A DNA stretch of 64,000 nucleotides from Mycobacterium uberis (GTDB lineage Bacteria > Actinomycetota > Actinomycetes > Mycobacteriales > Mycobacteriaceae). Positions 10,460-20,498 of this stretch are shown here, piece by piece. Under the pieces are notes generated by a model. It was not told where the DNA came from and did no database searches. It worked only from the letters and a program-made list of their open reading frames with translations. Location of the stretch: assembly GCF_003408705.1 (NCBI RefSeq), contig NZ_QAYL01000012.1:46198-110197 (forward strand), given 5' to 3'. Position numbers and translations under genes: made by a program. Numbering within the stretch: position 1 is the first letter of the stretch; every line of letters begins with the position of its first letter.

Positions 10460-11590
10460 TTAATCCTTGTACAGCTCGACCTCGACTGTTCGGCGGCCAG
10501 CGTCAGTACCGAACAAGTTGGCCTTCGCCACGGGTACGGTGTCAAGGAACTCCAGCAGTGAACAGGAGTGGGAGACCACTCCAATCTGAGTCTGTGCGGC
10601 TGTGGTGTGGGTCAGCGACGCAAGCGTCCGTACCAAGTTTGGGTGCAGCGAGATTTCCGGTTCGTTGAGCACCATTAGCGATGGCGCTAGTGAGCTTAAC
10701 AGTGCGGCGGCCCACAGCAACCAGTAATGTGCCGTCGGACAACTTGGCCGTTCGAAGCGGGCACAGCATCCCGTGTTGCCGCAGTTGAAGGTCGAACAGC
10801 CCGTCGTGGATGGCGACCGAGACCGTGACACCATCGAATGCGCCTGCGACGGCGCGGCTCAGATCAATCGAACCCCGCCTCGATGATCGTCTGAATTGCG
10901 CGGCGGCTACGTCACTGCCGTTGTCGGCAAGCACTAGGGTACACGTACCCGCCTGTGGGTGTCGTGCGGGCGTCGTCGCGTCAACGTAGAAACCATCATC
11001 CACGTAGTCGTTCACACACGGCTGCCAGTTCGAGAAGTGCGTGCGGATGAGCATACTCTGCTAGCACACTGCGGTTAGACAGCAAGAACCGTCATAGCTC
11101 GGTGAAACAAGCCTATGTCCGCGCTGGCTTTGGCGACGTTCTGGGTTCGGCGCACGAATGTGGTGCTGATCCGCAGCATCGGTTCGGCAAACACTGCTTC
11201 CCGTTTGATCTCTAAGTCGCGAGTGAAGGCCGAGTTCTGCCCGGCCGATTGAGGGATTCCTAGATCTACCAGATAGTCGAAAGCATCTGCGGTGAAGCCT
11301 AGTTCGAGGGATACAGGTCGGGTATATACCGCGTCTTCGTCTTGCCTGGCGCGTCGGGCGGTGCTTAGGTGATTGGGACTGGCCCACAGCACAGGTTGCA
11401 ACTCGCTCTCACGAGCGAGTCGGTACTTCGCCGCGACCGCACTCTGCCGGTAGCCTCAGGGTGCGATACAGAGAAGACTTTCCCGCGCCGTTGGCCTCGG
11501 TGACGATCGAAACTGACCTAGCGGCAGGACTACCTCGCGTAACGAGTGGTATCCGCGAATCTCCGCCGTCTGCAATATGCAACCGACTGT
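10460..11590 (-). pseudogene. AAA/SMC-like ATPase (AAA_21 type) pseudogene
   Basis: The minus-strand order is typical of stand-alone RecF/OLD-like ATPases. Near 11570 there is ILQTAEIRGYHSLREVVLPL. In the next frame, at about 11490, comes the Walker A sequence TEANGAGKSSLYR. At 10620-10690 there is VLNEPEISLHPNLVRTLASL, the Walker B and signature region, with N where D of LDEPE is expected. This is followed by IGVVSHS, the switch His region. Stops and at least three frame changes make it dead. Proteins of this kind are often defence- or repair-related, but nothing here specifies a role. Confidence 0.65.
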
Positions 11591-12043
11591 ATGACCATAT
11601 GCTGTCAATGTGTCTCGGCTGACGCTAGGTGGTGTGCTTAGTCGGTATCGGCTTCGTCGAGAAGCTGTACCTCTGCTAGACATAGATTCTGTCTGCAATT
11701 CGCGCAGCACGATGTTGTCGATGAGGTCCTGGTTTCGAAGGTCAGTAACGGACCGACGTTGGTGCTCGATTTAAACTGTCCTTTAACGGTGGATGGCGGA
11801 TGCCAAGATCGGCGGTGCCACCGTTGTCAAGCAAGCTGGTCACGAGTTTGTCCTATCGATCTCTGGCTTGATGGGAGCGCCTGGTAACGAGTTTTTGGAT
11901 GTTCACGGCGTTGGAGTCAGGCACTACGGCGATCGTCAACACCTATGTCAGCGTCGTGGGGTGGCGTTGCTGGGCCGGTGTGTACATTCACGGCCAAGGT
12001 GACGGTGCGATAATGAAGCGCAAGACGCCGTATTGTAGGGCGT
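11591..12043. other. No gene recognised
   Basis: A 70-codon plus-strand open stretch at 11793-12002 reads DAKIGGATVVKQAGHEFVLS but matches no family I know. Otherwise this is 5' flank of the ATPase remnant. Confidence 0.4.
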
Positions 12044-12421
12044 GTGCGCTGGATAGTTGACGCGATGAACGTGATCGGGACTCGCTCGGACGGCTGGTGG
12101 AAGGACCGCCAAGGTGCAATAGTTCAGCTGGTAGATAAGCTTGAGCGTTGGGCGTCGACCAAAGGGGACGACGTGGCAGTAGTGTTTGAGGGGCCACTGT
12201 TGCCCCGCATTCGCTCATCGGTGATCGTGATCGCATACGCGCCAAAGGCATTTCCCAACTCTGCCGATGACGAGATCGTCCGGTTGGTGCAAGCTGACCT
12301 CGAACCTAAAGGAATCCGTGTCGTGACATCGGACCGCGCATTGATTGATCGGATCCAGAAGGCGGGCGCATCGGCCTATCCAGCGACACGTTTCCGTAAA
12401 CGCATCGACTCGCTCGGCTAG
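12044..12421 (+). CDS. NYN-domain (YacP/PIN-like) protein
   Basis: A 125-residue protein starting with GTG at 12044 (VRWIVDAMNVIGTRSDGW). The family carries a PIN-like fold and is thought to act on RNA. Visible features are the N-terminal V-D-x-M-N-V-I-G strand with its acidic residue, the NSADDEIVRL helix around residues 67-76 that supplies the central acidic pair, and VVTSDRALIDR at about 93-103 with the C-terminal acidic residue. All three expected acidic clusters are present, so a nuclease-like site is plausible. It is a single intact gene with more than 3 kb of pseudogenes on each side, which suggests it is retained under selection. No clear Shine-Dalgarno is seen, and the RNA substrate is unknown. 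Confidence 0.8.
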   Translation: MRWIVDAMNVIGTRSDGWWKDRQGAIVQLVDKLERWASTKGDDVAVVFEGPLLPRIRSSVIVIAYAPKAFPNSADDEIVRLVQADLEPKGIRVVTSDRALIDRIQKAGASAYPATRFRKRIDSLG

Positions 12422-13097
12422 GTGTGCTTTAGCATACCCGACAGAAGGCACTGTGCCGTAGGCGGTTTCGACACCGGTTTATGCACTCAACATCGGGATT
12501 TGATAGTGCGTATATTATACAAATCCCGCAAAAGCTTTACACCACCCGCCAGGCGATTGCGCCGAAGGTGTGGTTGGACAAAAGTGGCCCAAGTGAGACG
12601 CGTTAGACTACCCGCGATGACCGACTTCTGTTACCGTGCGAATGGCGGACCTGAACACCTTCCGTATCCTCGATACTCAAATTCCTTGTTCTGAATGAGC
12701 TTCGCGTTCGTTTATGCACTATTGGTGTCACGGTGGGTGGCCCGTTGAAGGCGAGCAGTCCATGAGACAGCGGCATTTGGTGGATTCAGCGCAAAATTAT
12801 TGTCATGTGTGCGACTAGGTTTCCCGAAGCATGAATAGCATATCTCAGATCTGAGAGCGTCGACTCTTGGGACTCACGTTCGACGGAATCGTTTCTTGGG
12901 GTAGCTCTTCTTCAGGTGTCACACCGCATCCGGTGCAGCGCTGATCTTCACTACCGGCCCATCAGCCGGCGAACAGATAGGCATCTATCGGAGGTGAGCC
13001 TCATCTACCGTGCGAGCTTTGGCAGCATCCGGCCTGTTGTCCGACGAGCTGCGCAACATCGCTCCCGACGTTGGTATCAACGTCGGGTGTTAGCGCA
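12422..13097. other. No gene recognised
   Basis: Open stretches at 12422-12694 (plus) and 12916-13101 (plus) have arginine/cysteine-rich compositions typical of non-coding frames. Nothing else is identifiable between the NYN gene and the DUF202 remnants. Confidence 0.45.
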
Positions 13098-13425
13098 ATA
13101 AGGCAAACGCGGTTACGAACATGAGCACCAGCACCGATAGCCCGACAATGTGCACCTGGTGGCGGAGAGTGATGTGTGTGGGGATTGAGTGAGCATTCCG
13201 TTAATGATCGTTGGCGTTGTATGGCGATCACGTAAGAGCATGACGATACGCCAGTTGTCAATCTGGTGGGAATCAGCACCGTTGGTTCATTGGAGCCATG
13301 TAGGTTCTTGACCGTCAACATAGCACCAATGCCCAGCAACGCAACAGAGGCCCGGGTTCATGTCAGCGCGGTCCGTTCCGGCTGTAGTCTGGGATTTGGC
13401 CGACCGATCGTTGTTACCCGGCTCA
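13098..13425 (-). pseudogene. DUF202 membrane protein pseudogene (second of tandem pair)
   Basis: On the minus strand, LQPERTALT then a stop, then TRASVALLGIGAMLTVKNL, corresponds to the N-terminal R-T-x-L-A-W-x-R-T-x-L-A-L/L-G motif of small DUF202 inner-membrane proteins. The last helix VGLSVLVLMFVTAFALLR is readable about 180 bp further on, before a stop near 13098. The middle helix is lost in frameshifts. It is probably the Rv2273-type member of the pair. Confidence 0.55.
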
Positions 13426-13441
13426 ATCCAGGCTGGAGGCC

Positions 13442-13759
13442 AGCTTGAAGCAGCAGGGCAATGGCAGGCCGTGGCGTATGGCGTGATCCGCCTGTTGCCA
13501 GCGCAATAGCCTCATTCCGCTGGTGAGACTGGCCAGTACCGCGAATCTCACGCCAAGGAAATGGCGCGTGTCTGGGACGGTTAGTGCCGGAACAAGCGAA
13601 ACCGAGGCGACCACCGCGGCCAGTAGTCCCAGGCCCTATTGGCTGCTCGGCCAGGAAAGTGCGCTCGTTAGTCAGAGTGAACCGACAGTCAGGCTTGATC
13701 TCTGCTTCGCCGTTAGTGTGCTGTTCGGCCGGCAGGCGTGGTGGTGTTATCGGACACAA
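13442..13759 (-). pseudogene. DUF202 membrane protein pseudogene (Rv2272-like)
   Basis: Starting at ATG 13759 the frame gives RFTLTNERTFLA, the hallmark N-terminal motif of DUF202 proteins. It then shifts. The second frame gives [20 protein letters not shown] and [19 protein letters not shown], corresponding to helices 1-2 and the conserved basic stretch between them. The third helix is lost. Such proteins are about 120 residues with three membrane helices and unknown function. The tandem arrangement with 13098-13425 matches Rv2272-Rv2273 of M. tuberculosis as I recall it. Confidence 0.65.
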
Positions 13760-13849
13760 GTTACCTCGCCGGGTTTGTCAGGGGCTGGCATTGGCCGTCG
13801 ACAAAGTTGACTCAACGGGATGACTTGCCAAGCCGTGTTCGCCGGAGGT

Positions 13850-14640
13850 CGGCATCGATGTGTGTTCGACCGCGATGACACCACGGGTTTGGCCGACTAT
13901 GCCCCTGAACTAGCCGAACTAGATAGAGTCCATCACTGAAGTGTGCGAGCTGGGTAAGTCGTCCTGCTTCGCCACCGGCATTGACCCAGGATTCGCCAAC
14001 GATCTGCTTCCTATGACGTTGATGGGTGCTTGTGCTCGGAGGCCCGTCGGGTCCGGACCCTGAACTGCTGTCCTACACCAACTACGAAGGCGATTACGAG
14101 ACCGAGATATGTATCGGTTGTGAGCTTGAATCCACCTCGATTCTAGAACACCGAGACGTGTTGATCTTCGCGTGGGGTGCTACAATATTCAATACTCACT
14201 TAAGTTGCTGGCGTCGTATTCGATGAAATTGTCATCGTAGGGGACAGACGGGTGACTGTCATCGATCACACCACCGTGAGGGGCATGATCAAGCTCGACT
14301 ACGTTGCCGCCGTCTGGTTCACCGTTACTGGCATCTACTAGGGGGAGATCTGCACTCAATTGGAACACGTCGACCGCACCAGGCACGATGTGGCCCTGGA
14401 CTAGCCATCGGGCCACGATGACGATGTTTACCGGGTGAAGGGTCGACGGGACTCCAAGCATTTTTCAGGGGATAATGCTTCGGTTCGCCAACGTACCGGG
14501 CTGTGACCCGACCACTGCTGGGTGTCTGTCGACCAGGATGTGGGTGTTCAATGCGGTCCCGGCGGTCAACGAGTTGCAGCTAGGTTGGGTCACCCCGCTC
14601 GACCTTTCGTTGATCCCCGGTGGCGGTATGATTCGCTGAC
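13850..14640 (+). pseudogene. Dihydrodipicolinate-reductase-like (DapB N-terminal) pseudogene
   Basis: Plus-strand pieces are EVCELGKSSCFATGIDPGFA, NDLLPMTL at 13950-14020, then TSILEHRDVLIFAWGATI near 14130-14190. VTVIDHTTVRGMIKLDYVAA follows near 14250, and VVPAVNELQ/LDLSLIPGGGM-like sequence near 14560-14635. This order matches NAD(P)-binding DapB-like proteins of about 350 residues found in actinobacteria. These are not the true lysine-pathway DapB. Frameshifts and stops at 13910, 14060 and 14340 make it dead. Confidence 0.6.
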
Positions 14641-15088
14641 GTCGCGATATTGCCCGGCCGCCAGTGCGGTGTGACGTAACTTATGCCTGTGAGCTACTCG
14701 GAAAGCTCTCACAGTCGCCGGTAATCACCGTCGTTGCTGGCTCGTCTGGGCACTTTGGCTGGCGTGACATCATCATCGGCCGCCCCGTAGATGTCGCGAA
14801 GTTCGTAAAATGCGTCGCCCTCGGCCTACGGTGTGTCGGCTGCGTAGAGTGCGGGCAGAATCCCCTCGTCGATCTTCTGCCACGGGAGCAACGTGAAACA
14901 CCATAATATTTTGTATAAACGCTCTATTGGTGCAGGCCTTTGCCGGCCGTACGAGGGTCCGCTGATCTGTAAGCTGGTCTTGGGCAAGCCGGGATGCGCG
15001 GCGTTGGATATGCTTCCCCAGCCCGCCTTGCTTCTGCAGTGATCCAGCTTACGGGCGAACATCAAGACTGCTCTATCGACTCAAAACA
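14641..15088. other. No gene recognised
   Basis: Short, composition-biased open stretches only. This is probably the eroded upstream part of the SHOCT-domain gene that follows, but no membrane helix or other domain can be read. Confidence 0.4.
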
Positions 15089-15169
15089 CTAGCGGCGCTG
15101 CGAGATTTGGGAGCATTGGCTGAGGAGAAGTTCGAGACTGAGAAGCGTCGAATCCTGGCTAGCGGTTAA
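15089..15169 (+). pseudogene. SHOCT-domain C-terminal fragment
   Basis: The last 26 codons before TAA 15167-15169 read LAALRDLGALAEEKFETEKR followed by RILASG. This is the short C-terminal oligomerisation (SHOCT) motif L..L..LG.L..EEFE..K..LL. The rest of the parent protein is unreadable, so only this tail can be named. Confidence 0.6.
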
Positions 15170-15252
15170 CCCCGCTTGCCGTGAGCATGCATATCGGTAC
15201 GACGATACGTCGGGACAGCTGGCATTATGCGCGCTTGCGGCTAGAATGGGCT

Positions 15253-15882
15253 CTAGCACCCGCGCGCTACCCACTCTTCGTAGTGGATGATCTCGTCACC
15301 TACCGTGGTGCTCTTACCGTGGCCAGTGTGGACAATGGTATGTGCAGGCAGCACGCCAAGCCGCCTTGAGATGGACTGCAAAATTGTCTGGAAATCGGAG
15401 AACGAACGTCCGGTAGCGCCCGGCCCTCCGGAGAATAAGGTATCGCCGCTAAACACTACACCCGTTCCGCGACCCAATTCAGGAGCATACCAGCACACCG
15501 ATCCAGGGGAGTGGCCCGGGGTGTGTAGCGCTTGCAACTCGGTGCCGGCGACACGCACCGTATATCCATCGAAAACAGTGCGAAAGTCCTTGTTTGGATG
15601 CGTTATTTGCCACAGGATGTTATCGCCGGGGTGAAGCAGTACGGGCGCGTCGAGCGCCTCGCCAAGCTCGGGGGCCACTGTGATGTGATCGTTGTGGCCG
15701 TGGGTGCACACTACTGCAACTACGTTGCGGCCATCAACTGCTGCCACGATCGGTGCCGCGGTGTGGGCGGCGTCAAAAACTACGACTTCGGTGTCGTCAC
15801 CGACAATCCAGATGTTGTTATCGACTTCCCAACTGCCACCGTCGAGTTCGAAGGTCCCGTGGGTGACCACCCGTTCAATCAC
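15253..15882 (-). CDS. Metallo-beta-lactamase-fold hydrolase (Rv2260 orthologue)
   Basis: A 209-residue protein of the glyoxalase II-like metallo-beta-lactamase superfamily. The metal-binding motif H61-G-H63-N-D65-H66 is intact, followed by HTPGHSPGS (third His) and [13 protein letters not shown] (bridging Asp). The GTG start at 15882 overlaps the stop of the upstream mscR gene by four bases (GTGA), so translation is likely coupled. In the mycothiol pathway, MscR oxidises S-hydroxymethyl-mycothiol and a linked hydrolase could release the thioester product. That pairing is inferred from gene order. Length matches the M. tuberculosis protein (about 211). Confidence 0.88.
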   Translation of the reverse strand: MIERVVTHGTFELDGGSWEVDNNIWIVGDDTEVVVFDAAHTAAPIVAAVDGRNVVAVVCTHGHNDHITVAPELGEALDAPVLLHPGDNILWQITHPNKDFRTVFDGYTVRVAGTELQALHTPGHSPGSVCWYAPELGRGTGVVFSGDTLFSGGPGATGRSFSDFQTILQSISRRLGVLPAHTIVHTGHGKSTTVGDEIIHYEEWVARGC

Positions 15883-16964
15883 AGCACCACCACCGAACGC
15901 AGCACCTTACCGTCGTGCATCTTGTGGAATGCTTTTTCGACGTCGCCCAGCCCGATGCGTTCGGAAACGAACTTGTCCAATGGAAGCCGGCCCTGCAGAT
16001 AGAGGTTAATTAGGGTAGGGAAGTCGCGTTCGGGTAGACAATCGCCGTACCATGATGACTTCAGCGAGCCGCCATGAGAGAAGAAGTCTAGTAGCGGCAT
16101 TGTTAAGCGCATGTCGGGTGTTGGGACACCCACCAGAACAGCGGTTCCGGCAAGATCGCGAGCGTAAAAGGCCTGCGTCCAGGTTTCAGGCCGGCCGACC
16201 GCGTCGATCACCACGTCGACGCCGAAACCGTCGGTGAGGTCCTGGATGGCTTTGACGACCTCAAATTTGCGGGCGTTAACGGTGTGGGTGGCGCCAAACG
16301 TACGAGCCCACTCCAATTTCATGTCATCGATGTCAACCGCGATGATTCGCTTGGCACCAACCAGCGCGGCGCCTGCGATCGCCGCATCTCCCACGCCGCC
16401 GCAGCCGATTACCGCGACGGTGTCGTCTCGGCTCACGGCGGCGGTATTTATCGTGGCGCCTAACCCGGCCATTACCCCGCAGCCCAGCAGGCCGGCGACC
16501 GCCGGATCGGTAGCGGGATCGACTTTGGTGCATTGGCCGGAGTGCACCAGCGTCTTGTCGGCGAGGGCTCCGATGCCCAGCGCCGGGGTAAGTTCGGTGC
16601 CGTCGGTCAGCGTCATTTTCTGTCTGGCGTTGAACGTGTCAAAGCAGTAGCTTGGCCTGCCGCGTTTACAGGCTCGGCACTGCCCGCACACGGCGCGCCA
16701 GTTCAGGATCACGAAGTCGCCCGGTTCGACTGCGGTCACGCCCGGTCCGATGGCCTCGACGGTGCCGGCGGCCTCGTGGCCGAGCAGGAACGGGTACTCG
16801 TCCTTGATGTCACCTTCACGGTAGGTCAGGTCGGTGTGGCACACCCCGCACGCGATGACGTCGACCACAGCCTCCCCGGGCCCGGGATCGGGGACGACGA
16901 TGGACACCAATTCGACGGGTTTCCCCTTCTTTCGCGAAATCACGCCGCGCACTGTCTGACTCAT
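15879..16964 (-). CDS. mscR: Mycothiol-dependent S-nitrosothiol reductase/formaldehyde dehydrogenase
   Basis: A 361-residue zinc alcohol dehydrogenase of the mycothiol-dependent class (Rv2259, AdhE2). It reduces S-nitrosomycothiol and oxidises S-hydroxymethyl-mycothiol in the cytosol using NAD(H). Catalytic zinc ligands are Cys39 and Cys42 (ACGVCHTD) with His63-Glu64 (GHEAAG). The four structural-zinc cysteines are at about 93, 96, 99 and 107. The dinucleotide motif GCGGVGDAA is present. The ATG at 16964 is preferred over upstream alternatives because it gives the family N-terminus MSQTVRGVI and the exact family length. It is divergent from the methyltransferase gene, with only 32 bp between starts, and forms an operon with the overlapping hydrolase. 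Confidence 0.93.
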   Translation of the reverse strand: MSQTVRGVISRKKGKPVELVSIVVPDPGPGEAVVDVIACGVCHTDLTYREGDIKDEYPFLLGHEAAGTVEAIGPGVTAVEPGDFVILNWRAVCGQCRACKRGRPSYCFDTFNARQKMTLTDGTELTPALGIGALADKTLVHSGQCTKVDPATDPAVAGLLGCGVMAGLGATINTAAVSRDDTVAVIGCGGVGDAAIAGAALVGAKRIIAVDIDDMKLEWARTFGATHTVNARKFEVVKAIQDLTDGFGVDVVIDAVGRPETWTQAFYARDLAGTAVLVGVPTPDMRLTMPLLDFFSHGGSLKSSWYGDCLPERDFPTLINLYLQGRLPLDKFVSERIGLGDVEKAFHKMHDGKVLRSVVVL

Positions 16965-16996
16965 GGCGTCCAACCTACGGTGTAGCGTCGCTGAGC

Positions 16997-18067
16997 ATGA
17001 CGGCACCCGAAACTGCCTCCGAAACCACTGAAGCATTCACCGAACGGATAGTTGCGGCCATCGACAGCGCCAGTCTGGTGCTGCTCATGAGCGTCGGACA
17101 TCAGACCGGTTTGCTGGACGTGATGGCCAGACTACCGCCCGCCACCAGCACCCAGATTGCCGACGCCTCCGGGCTCAACGAGCGCTACGTCCGAGAGTGG
17201 CTAGGTGGCATGACCACCGGAAATGTCGTCGAATACGACGCTGATACCGCGACCTACTTGTTACCAGCCCACCGCGCGGCCGTGCTGACGCGGACGGCTG
17301 GGCCAGATAATCTCGCTCTGATGGCTCAATTCATTCCGCTGCTCAGCGGGGTCGAGCAGCAGGTCATCGGGTGTTTCAGCGACGGCGGAGGCGTCCCCTA
17401 CAGCGAATTTCCGCGCTTCCATTCGTTGATGGCCGAGATGAGCGGTGCGGTGTTCGATGCAGCACTCGTCGATGTGGTGCTCCCGTTGGTTGACGGCCTT
17501 CCCGAACGGTTGCGGTCAGGAGCCGACATCGCAGATTTCGGTTGCGGTAGTGGTCACGCGGTCAACGTCATGGCCCGGGCTTTCCCTGCGAGCCGGTTTA
17601 CTGGTCTCGACTTTTCCGATGAGGCTATTGCAGTCGGCACCGCAGAGGCGGCTCGCCTAGGTCTGAAAAACGCGACTTTTGAGAGCCGCAATGTGGCCCA
17701 GCTAGATAAGACTGACGTCTATGATGTTATCGTTGTTTTCGACGCCATCCACGACCAGGGGCAGCCGGCCCGGGTGTTGGAAAACATCTATCGTGCACTG
17801 CGGTCCAGCGGCGTGCTGCTGATGGCTGACATCAAGGCGTCAAGCCAGCTCGAGGACAACGTTGGCGTCCCGATGAGCACCTACCTGTACACGACCTCGT
17901 TGATGCACTGCATGACAGTGTCGCTGGCACTTAAGGGTGCCGGGTTGGGTGCGGTATGGGGGAGGCAGCTGGCAATCGCGATGCTTGCCGACGCCGGATT
18001 TGACGATGTTCAGGTGGTCGAGATCGAGTCCGACCCAATCAACAACTATTATATCGCTAGAAAGTGA
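16997..18067 (+). CDS. SAM-dependent methyltransferase with winged-helix N-terminus (Rv2258c orthologue)
   Basis: A 356-residue predicted small-molecule or protein methyltransferase. The N-terminal region (about 15-100) has a winged-helix look ([20 protein letters not shown]). The Rossmann domain begins with the SAM-binding [10 protein letters not shown] at residues 180-188. It is followed by [11 protein letters not shown] (acidic residue contacting the ribose) and a [11 protein letters not shown] motif that in related enzymes ends strand 4. The stop overlaps the possible GTG start of the next gene (GTGA). M. tuberculosis Rv2258c is of similar length and was solved as a methyltransferase-fold protein. 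The substrate is unknown. Confidence 0.9.
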   Translation: MTAPETASETTEAFTERIVAAIDSASLVLLMSVGHQTGLLDVMARLPPATSTQIADASGLNERYVREWLGGMTTGNVVEYDADTATYLLPAHRAAVLTRTAGPDNLALMAQFIPLLSGVEQQVIGCFSDGGGVPYSEFPRFHSLMAEMSGAVFDAALVDVVLPLVDGLPERLRSGADIADFGCGSGHAVNVMARAFPASRFTGLDFSDEAIAVGTAEAARLGLKNATFESRNVAQLDKTDVYDVIVVFDAIHDQGQPARVLENIYRALRSSGVLLMADIKASSQLEDNVGVPMSTYLYTTSLMHCMTVSLALKGAGLGAVWGRQLAIAMLADAGFDDVQVVEIESDPINNYYIARK

Positions 18068-18081
18068 CCTGCCTAAACCTA

Positions 18082-18900
18082 ATGACCGCTCTGGACGCAA
18101 TTGACGACTGGCCGGTTTCCGTTGCTGCCGCCGCGGTGATTGGATCTGCTGGCGTGCTGGCCGCTCACGGCGACACTGAACAGGTGTTCGCGCTGGCCTC
18201 GGTTACTAAACCACTGGTGGCCCGCGCTGCGCAAATCGCGGTCGAGGAAGGGGTCATCGACCTCGATACCGCGGCTGGTCCGCCTGAGTCGACGGTCCGC
18301 CATCTGCTGGCGCATGCGTCGGGCTTGGCAATGCACTCCCAGTGCGTGATGGCCTCGCCTGGCACCTATCGTACCTATTCGAACTACGGCTTTCGGGTTC
18401 TGGCCGAGACTGTGCAGCGGGAGTCGGGGATCGAATTCGGCCGTTACCTTAACGAGGCGGTGTTCGAACCACTGGCGATGGCAGCCACCAAGCTGGAAAA
18501 TGGAGCATGGGCTGCCGGGTTTGGGGCGACTTCGACGGTAGCGGATATGGCTGCATTCGCTAGTGACTTGCTTCGTCCCGTGACGGTTTCGGCGCAAATG
18601 CACACCGACGCGACGTTTGTGCAATTTCCCGGCTTGGAGGGCGTGCTGCCCGGGTACGGTATGCAGCGGCCCAACGATTGGGGGCTGGGTTTTGAGATCA
18701 AGGATTCGAAATCACCGCATTGGACCGGTGCCCTCAACTCGGTCCGAACATACGGCCATTTCGGCCGATCAGGTGGCTTTATCTGGGCAGATCCCGAGGT
18801 GGAGCTGGCGCTGGTAGTTCTCACGGACCGCTATTTCGGCGAGTGGGCGCTGCAGCTGTGGCCGAAGATTTCCGATGCCGTGATATCTGAATACGCCTGA
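18082..18900 (+). CDS. Serine beta-lactamase/penicillin-binding-protein-like hydrolase (Rv2257c orthologue)
   Basis: A 272-residue class C beta-lactamase-fold protein. The catalytic S-x-x-K is at residues 40-43 (ASVTKPL), the Y-x-N motif lies in TYSNYGF, and HFGRSGG takes the place of the third KTG-type motif. No signal peptide is visible, so it is probably cytosolic and more likely an esterase than a beta-lactamase. The ATG at 18082 is chosen because it matches the family length. An in-frame GTG at 18064 overlapping the upstream stop is the alternative and would permit coupled translation. It forms a two-gene unit with the methyltransferase. Confidence 0.85.
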   Translation: MTALDAIDDWPVSVAAAAVIGSAGVLAAHGDTEQVFALASVTKPLVARAAQIAVEEGVIDLDTAAGPPESTVRHLLAHASGLAMHSQCVMASPGTYRTYSNYGFRVLAETVQRESGIEFGRYLNEAVFEPLAMAATKLENGAWAAGFGATSTVADMAAFASDLLRPVTVSAQMHTDATFVQFPGLEGVLPGYGMQRPNDWGLGFEIKDSKSPHWTGALNSVRTYGHFGRSGGFIWADPEVELALVVLTDRYFGEWALQLWPKISDAVISEYA

Positions 18901-19042
18901 TAGAGATTGTAGACTAGCGTAACACAGGTCTCACAAGGCACAATCAACACGCAAGACACACAAATACTTGGCAAGCATCCTGTTCGTCGGGTTCACCAGG
19001 TCGTTGGGGAAGACGTCCCTCGTGGAACCGAAGGAGTAGCAG

Positions 19043-19555
19043 ATGCGTGCGTCGAATCAATTCGCCGACGCCACGGCGGGCGTGGTTTATGTCCACGCCT
19101 CACCCGCGGCGGTATGCCCGCATGTCGAGTGGGCGTTGTCGTCGACCCTGCAGGCCAAGGCAAGCCTGGTGTGGACGCCGCAGCCGGCGATGCCCGGGCA
19201 ACTGCGTGCGGTCACTAACTGGATCGGACCAGTGGGCACCGGCGCCCGGTTGGCCAATGCGTTGCGCTCGTGGTCGGTGCTGCGGTTCGAAGTTACCGAG
19301 GATCCCAGCCCTGGAGTCGATGGTCAGCGGTTTAGCCACACCCCACAGCTGGGGTTGTGGAGCGGGTCTATGAGCGCCAACGGCGACATCATGGTTGGGG
19401 AGATGCGACTGCGGGCAATGATGGCTCACGGCGCCGACACACTTGCTGCCGAACTGGATTCGGTGCTGGGAACGGCGTGGGATGAAGCGCTTGAAGTGTA
19501 TCGCGACGGTGGCGATGCCGGTGAGGTGACCTTGCTTAGCCGTGGGGTTGGCTAA
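19043..19555 (+). CDS. DUF3145 family protein (Rv2256c orthologue)
   Basis: A 170-residue actinobacterial protein of the DUF3145 family, function unknown. A strong ribosome site AAGGAG lies 8 nt before ATG 19043. The protein shows the family's tryptophan-rich core (VEWALSS, VWTPQPA, LRSWSVLRFEVTEDPS, GLWSGSMSANGDI) and a helical C-terminus. No membrane segment or catalytic motif is seen. Family members are commonly conserved near fatty-acid synthesis genes in actinobacteria; here the FAS-II block lies about 5 kb away. The downstream genes are dead. Confidence 0.88.
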   Translation: MRASNQFADATAGVVYVHASPAAVCPHVEWALSSTLQAKASLVWTPQPAMPGQLRAVTNWIGPVGTGARLANALRSWSVLRFEVTEDPSPGVDGQRFSHTPQLGLWSGSMSANGDIMVGEMRLRAMMAHGADTLAAELDSVLGTAWDEALEVYRDGGDAGEVTLLSRGVG

Positions 19556-19606
19556 CGGCATGGTGATCGCAAGTGTGGCAGAGCCGTGTATGGCGGGTCG
19601 CCACCA

Positions 19607-20498
19607 TTATGTTTGCTGGTGACGAAGGATCTGCAGCGCACCGGTGACCACGGAGATCTCGGCGGGCAGCATATACGCGAAAGCGCCGTTGACATAGACA
19701 TTGATACCGGGGTATTCGAGGTCGATTGACTGGGTGCGCGCCGTACTGACCGTGTTCAGCTTGATACGGGATGCCTCGCTTCACCATGGTGCTGTCGCGT
19801 AAGCCATCGCTGTGGTCGGCGTTGGGCTAGATTAGCAGCTCCCCACCGTAACTGGGGGTATTGGCGAAGACCGCAAGCGTGATCTCGCTGTCAACCTTAT
19901 TGGGTTTCCGTCGAGGGCCAACCGATACGGCAAGAGTCGCAGTTGCGGTAGTTCAGCAACTATGGTCAGGTAATAGCGCAATCGCCCGTGTGGCCAGCGT
20001 ATTCGGTTATCGCCATCGGTCACCATGGAATCGAATCTGGCGGCCGCTACAGTGCCGAACTACTTGTCCAATTTTTTTTCCGGCCCTCGCTGCACTGAAT
20101 CCGGTCCAGGTCAACGTTTTCCGTTCAACCGTCGACGATGATGTCGGCAGCGACTTAGGGATCCTTTGTGGAAAGCTGAATTAACGATCAGGGTCACGAC
20201 CGGATCCAGTCGGGATTATGCTCAGCGGAATGTCGTTGCTCGCCAACACCTGTAGTGCGTTCGAGATGACGCCGTTACCGCCCACCACCGCGACCGCGTC
20301 GGTGCCTTTCTCCAGTGTTACGTCGACTAGATGCTGCGCATCTTCGGCGTCATCGCCGATGATTTTCACGACCTCCATGCTGTGCAGCTGCAGCCGGGCA
20401 ATCGCGCGTTACGCAGCTGTTATTGCACTGCCATGTCCTGAGAGGGGATTAGTCGGCACGGTCACTTGGGCGATTTTGCGCTGGCGTAATTGGGTCAC
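19607..20498 (-). pseudogene. Diacylglycerol kinase (Rv2252 orthologue) pseudogene
   Basis: From GTG 20498 the minus strand gives IAQVTVPTNPLSGHGSA, the lipid-kinase P-N-P-x-S-G-x-G loop with L for A. After a stop comes VVKIIGDDAEDAQHLVD and AVAVVGGNGVISNALQVL, the GGDG nucleotide motif changed to GGNG. At 19950-20010 there is RIRWPHGRLRYYLTIVAELP. Near 19620-19700 the C-terminus is GINVYVNGAFAYMLPAEIS, then a stop at 19607. Gene order overlaps the preceding flavoprotein by a shared TCAC (its stop at 20495). Multiple frameshifts make it dead. Confidence 0.85.

Noticed and set aside
15253..18900. Beta-lactam resistance island (two beta-lactamase-like genes)
   Set aside because: One is a glyoxalase-type metallo-hydrolase coupled to mscR and the other a cytosolic serine-hydrolase. 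Both are ordinary mycobacterial core genes without export signals.
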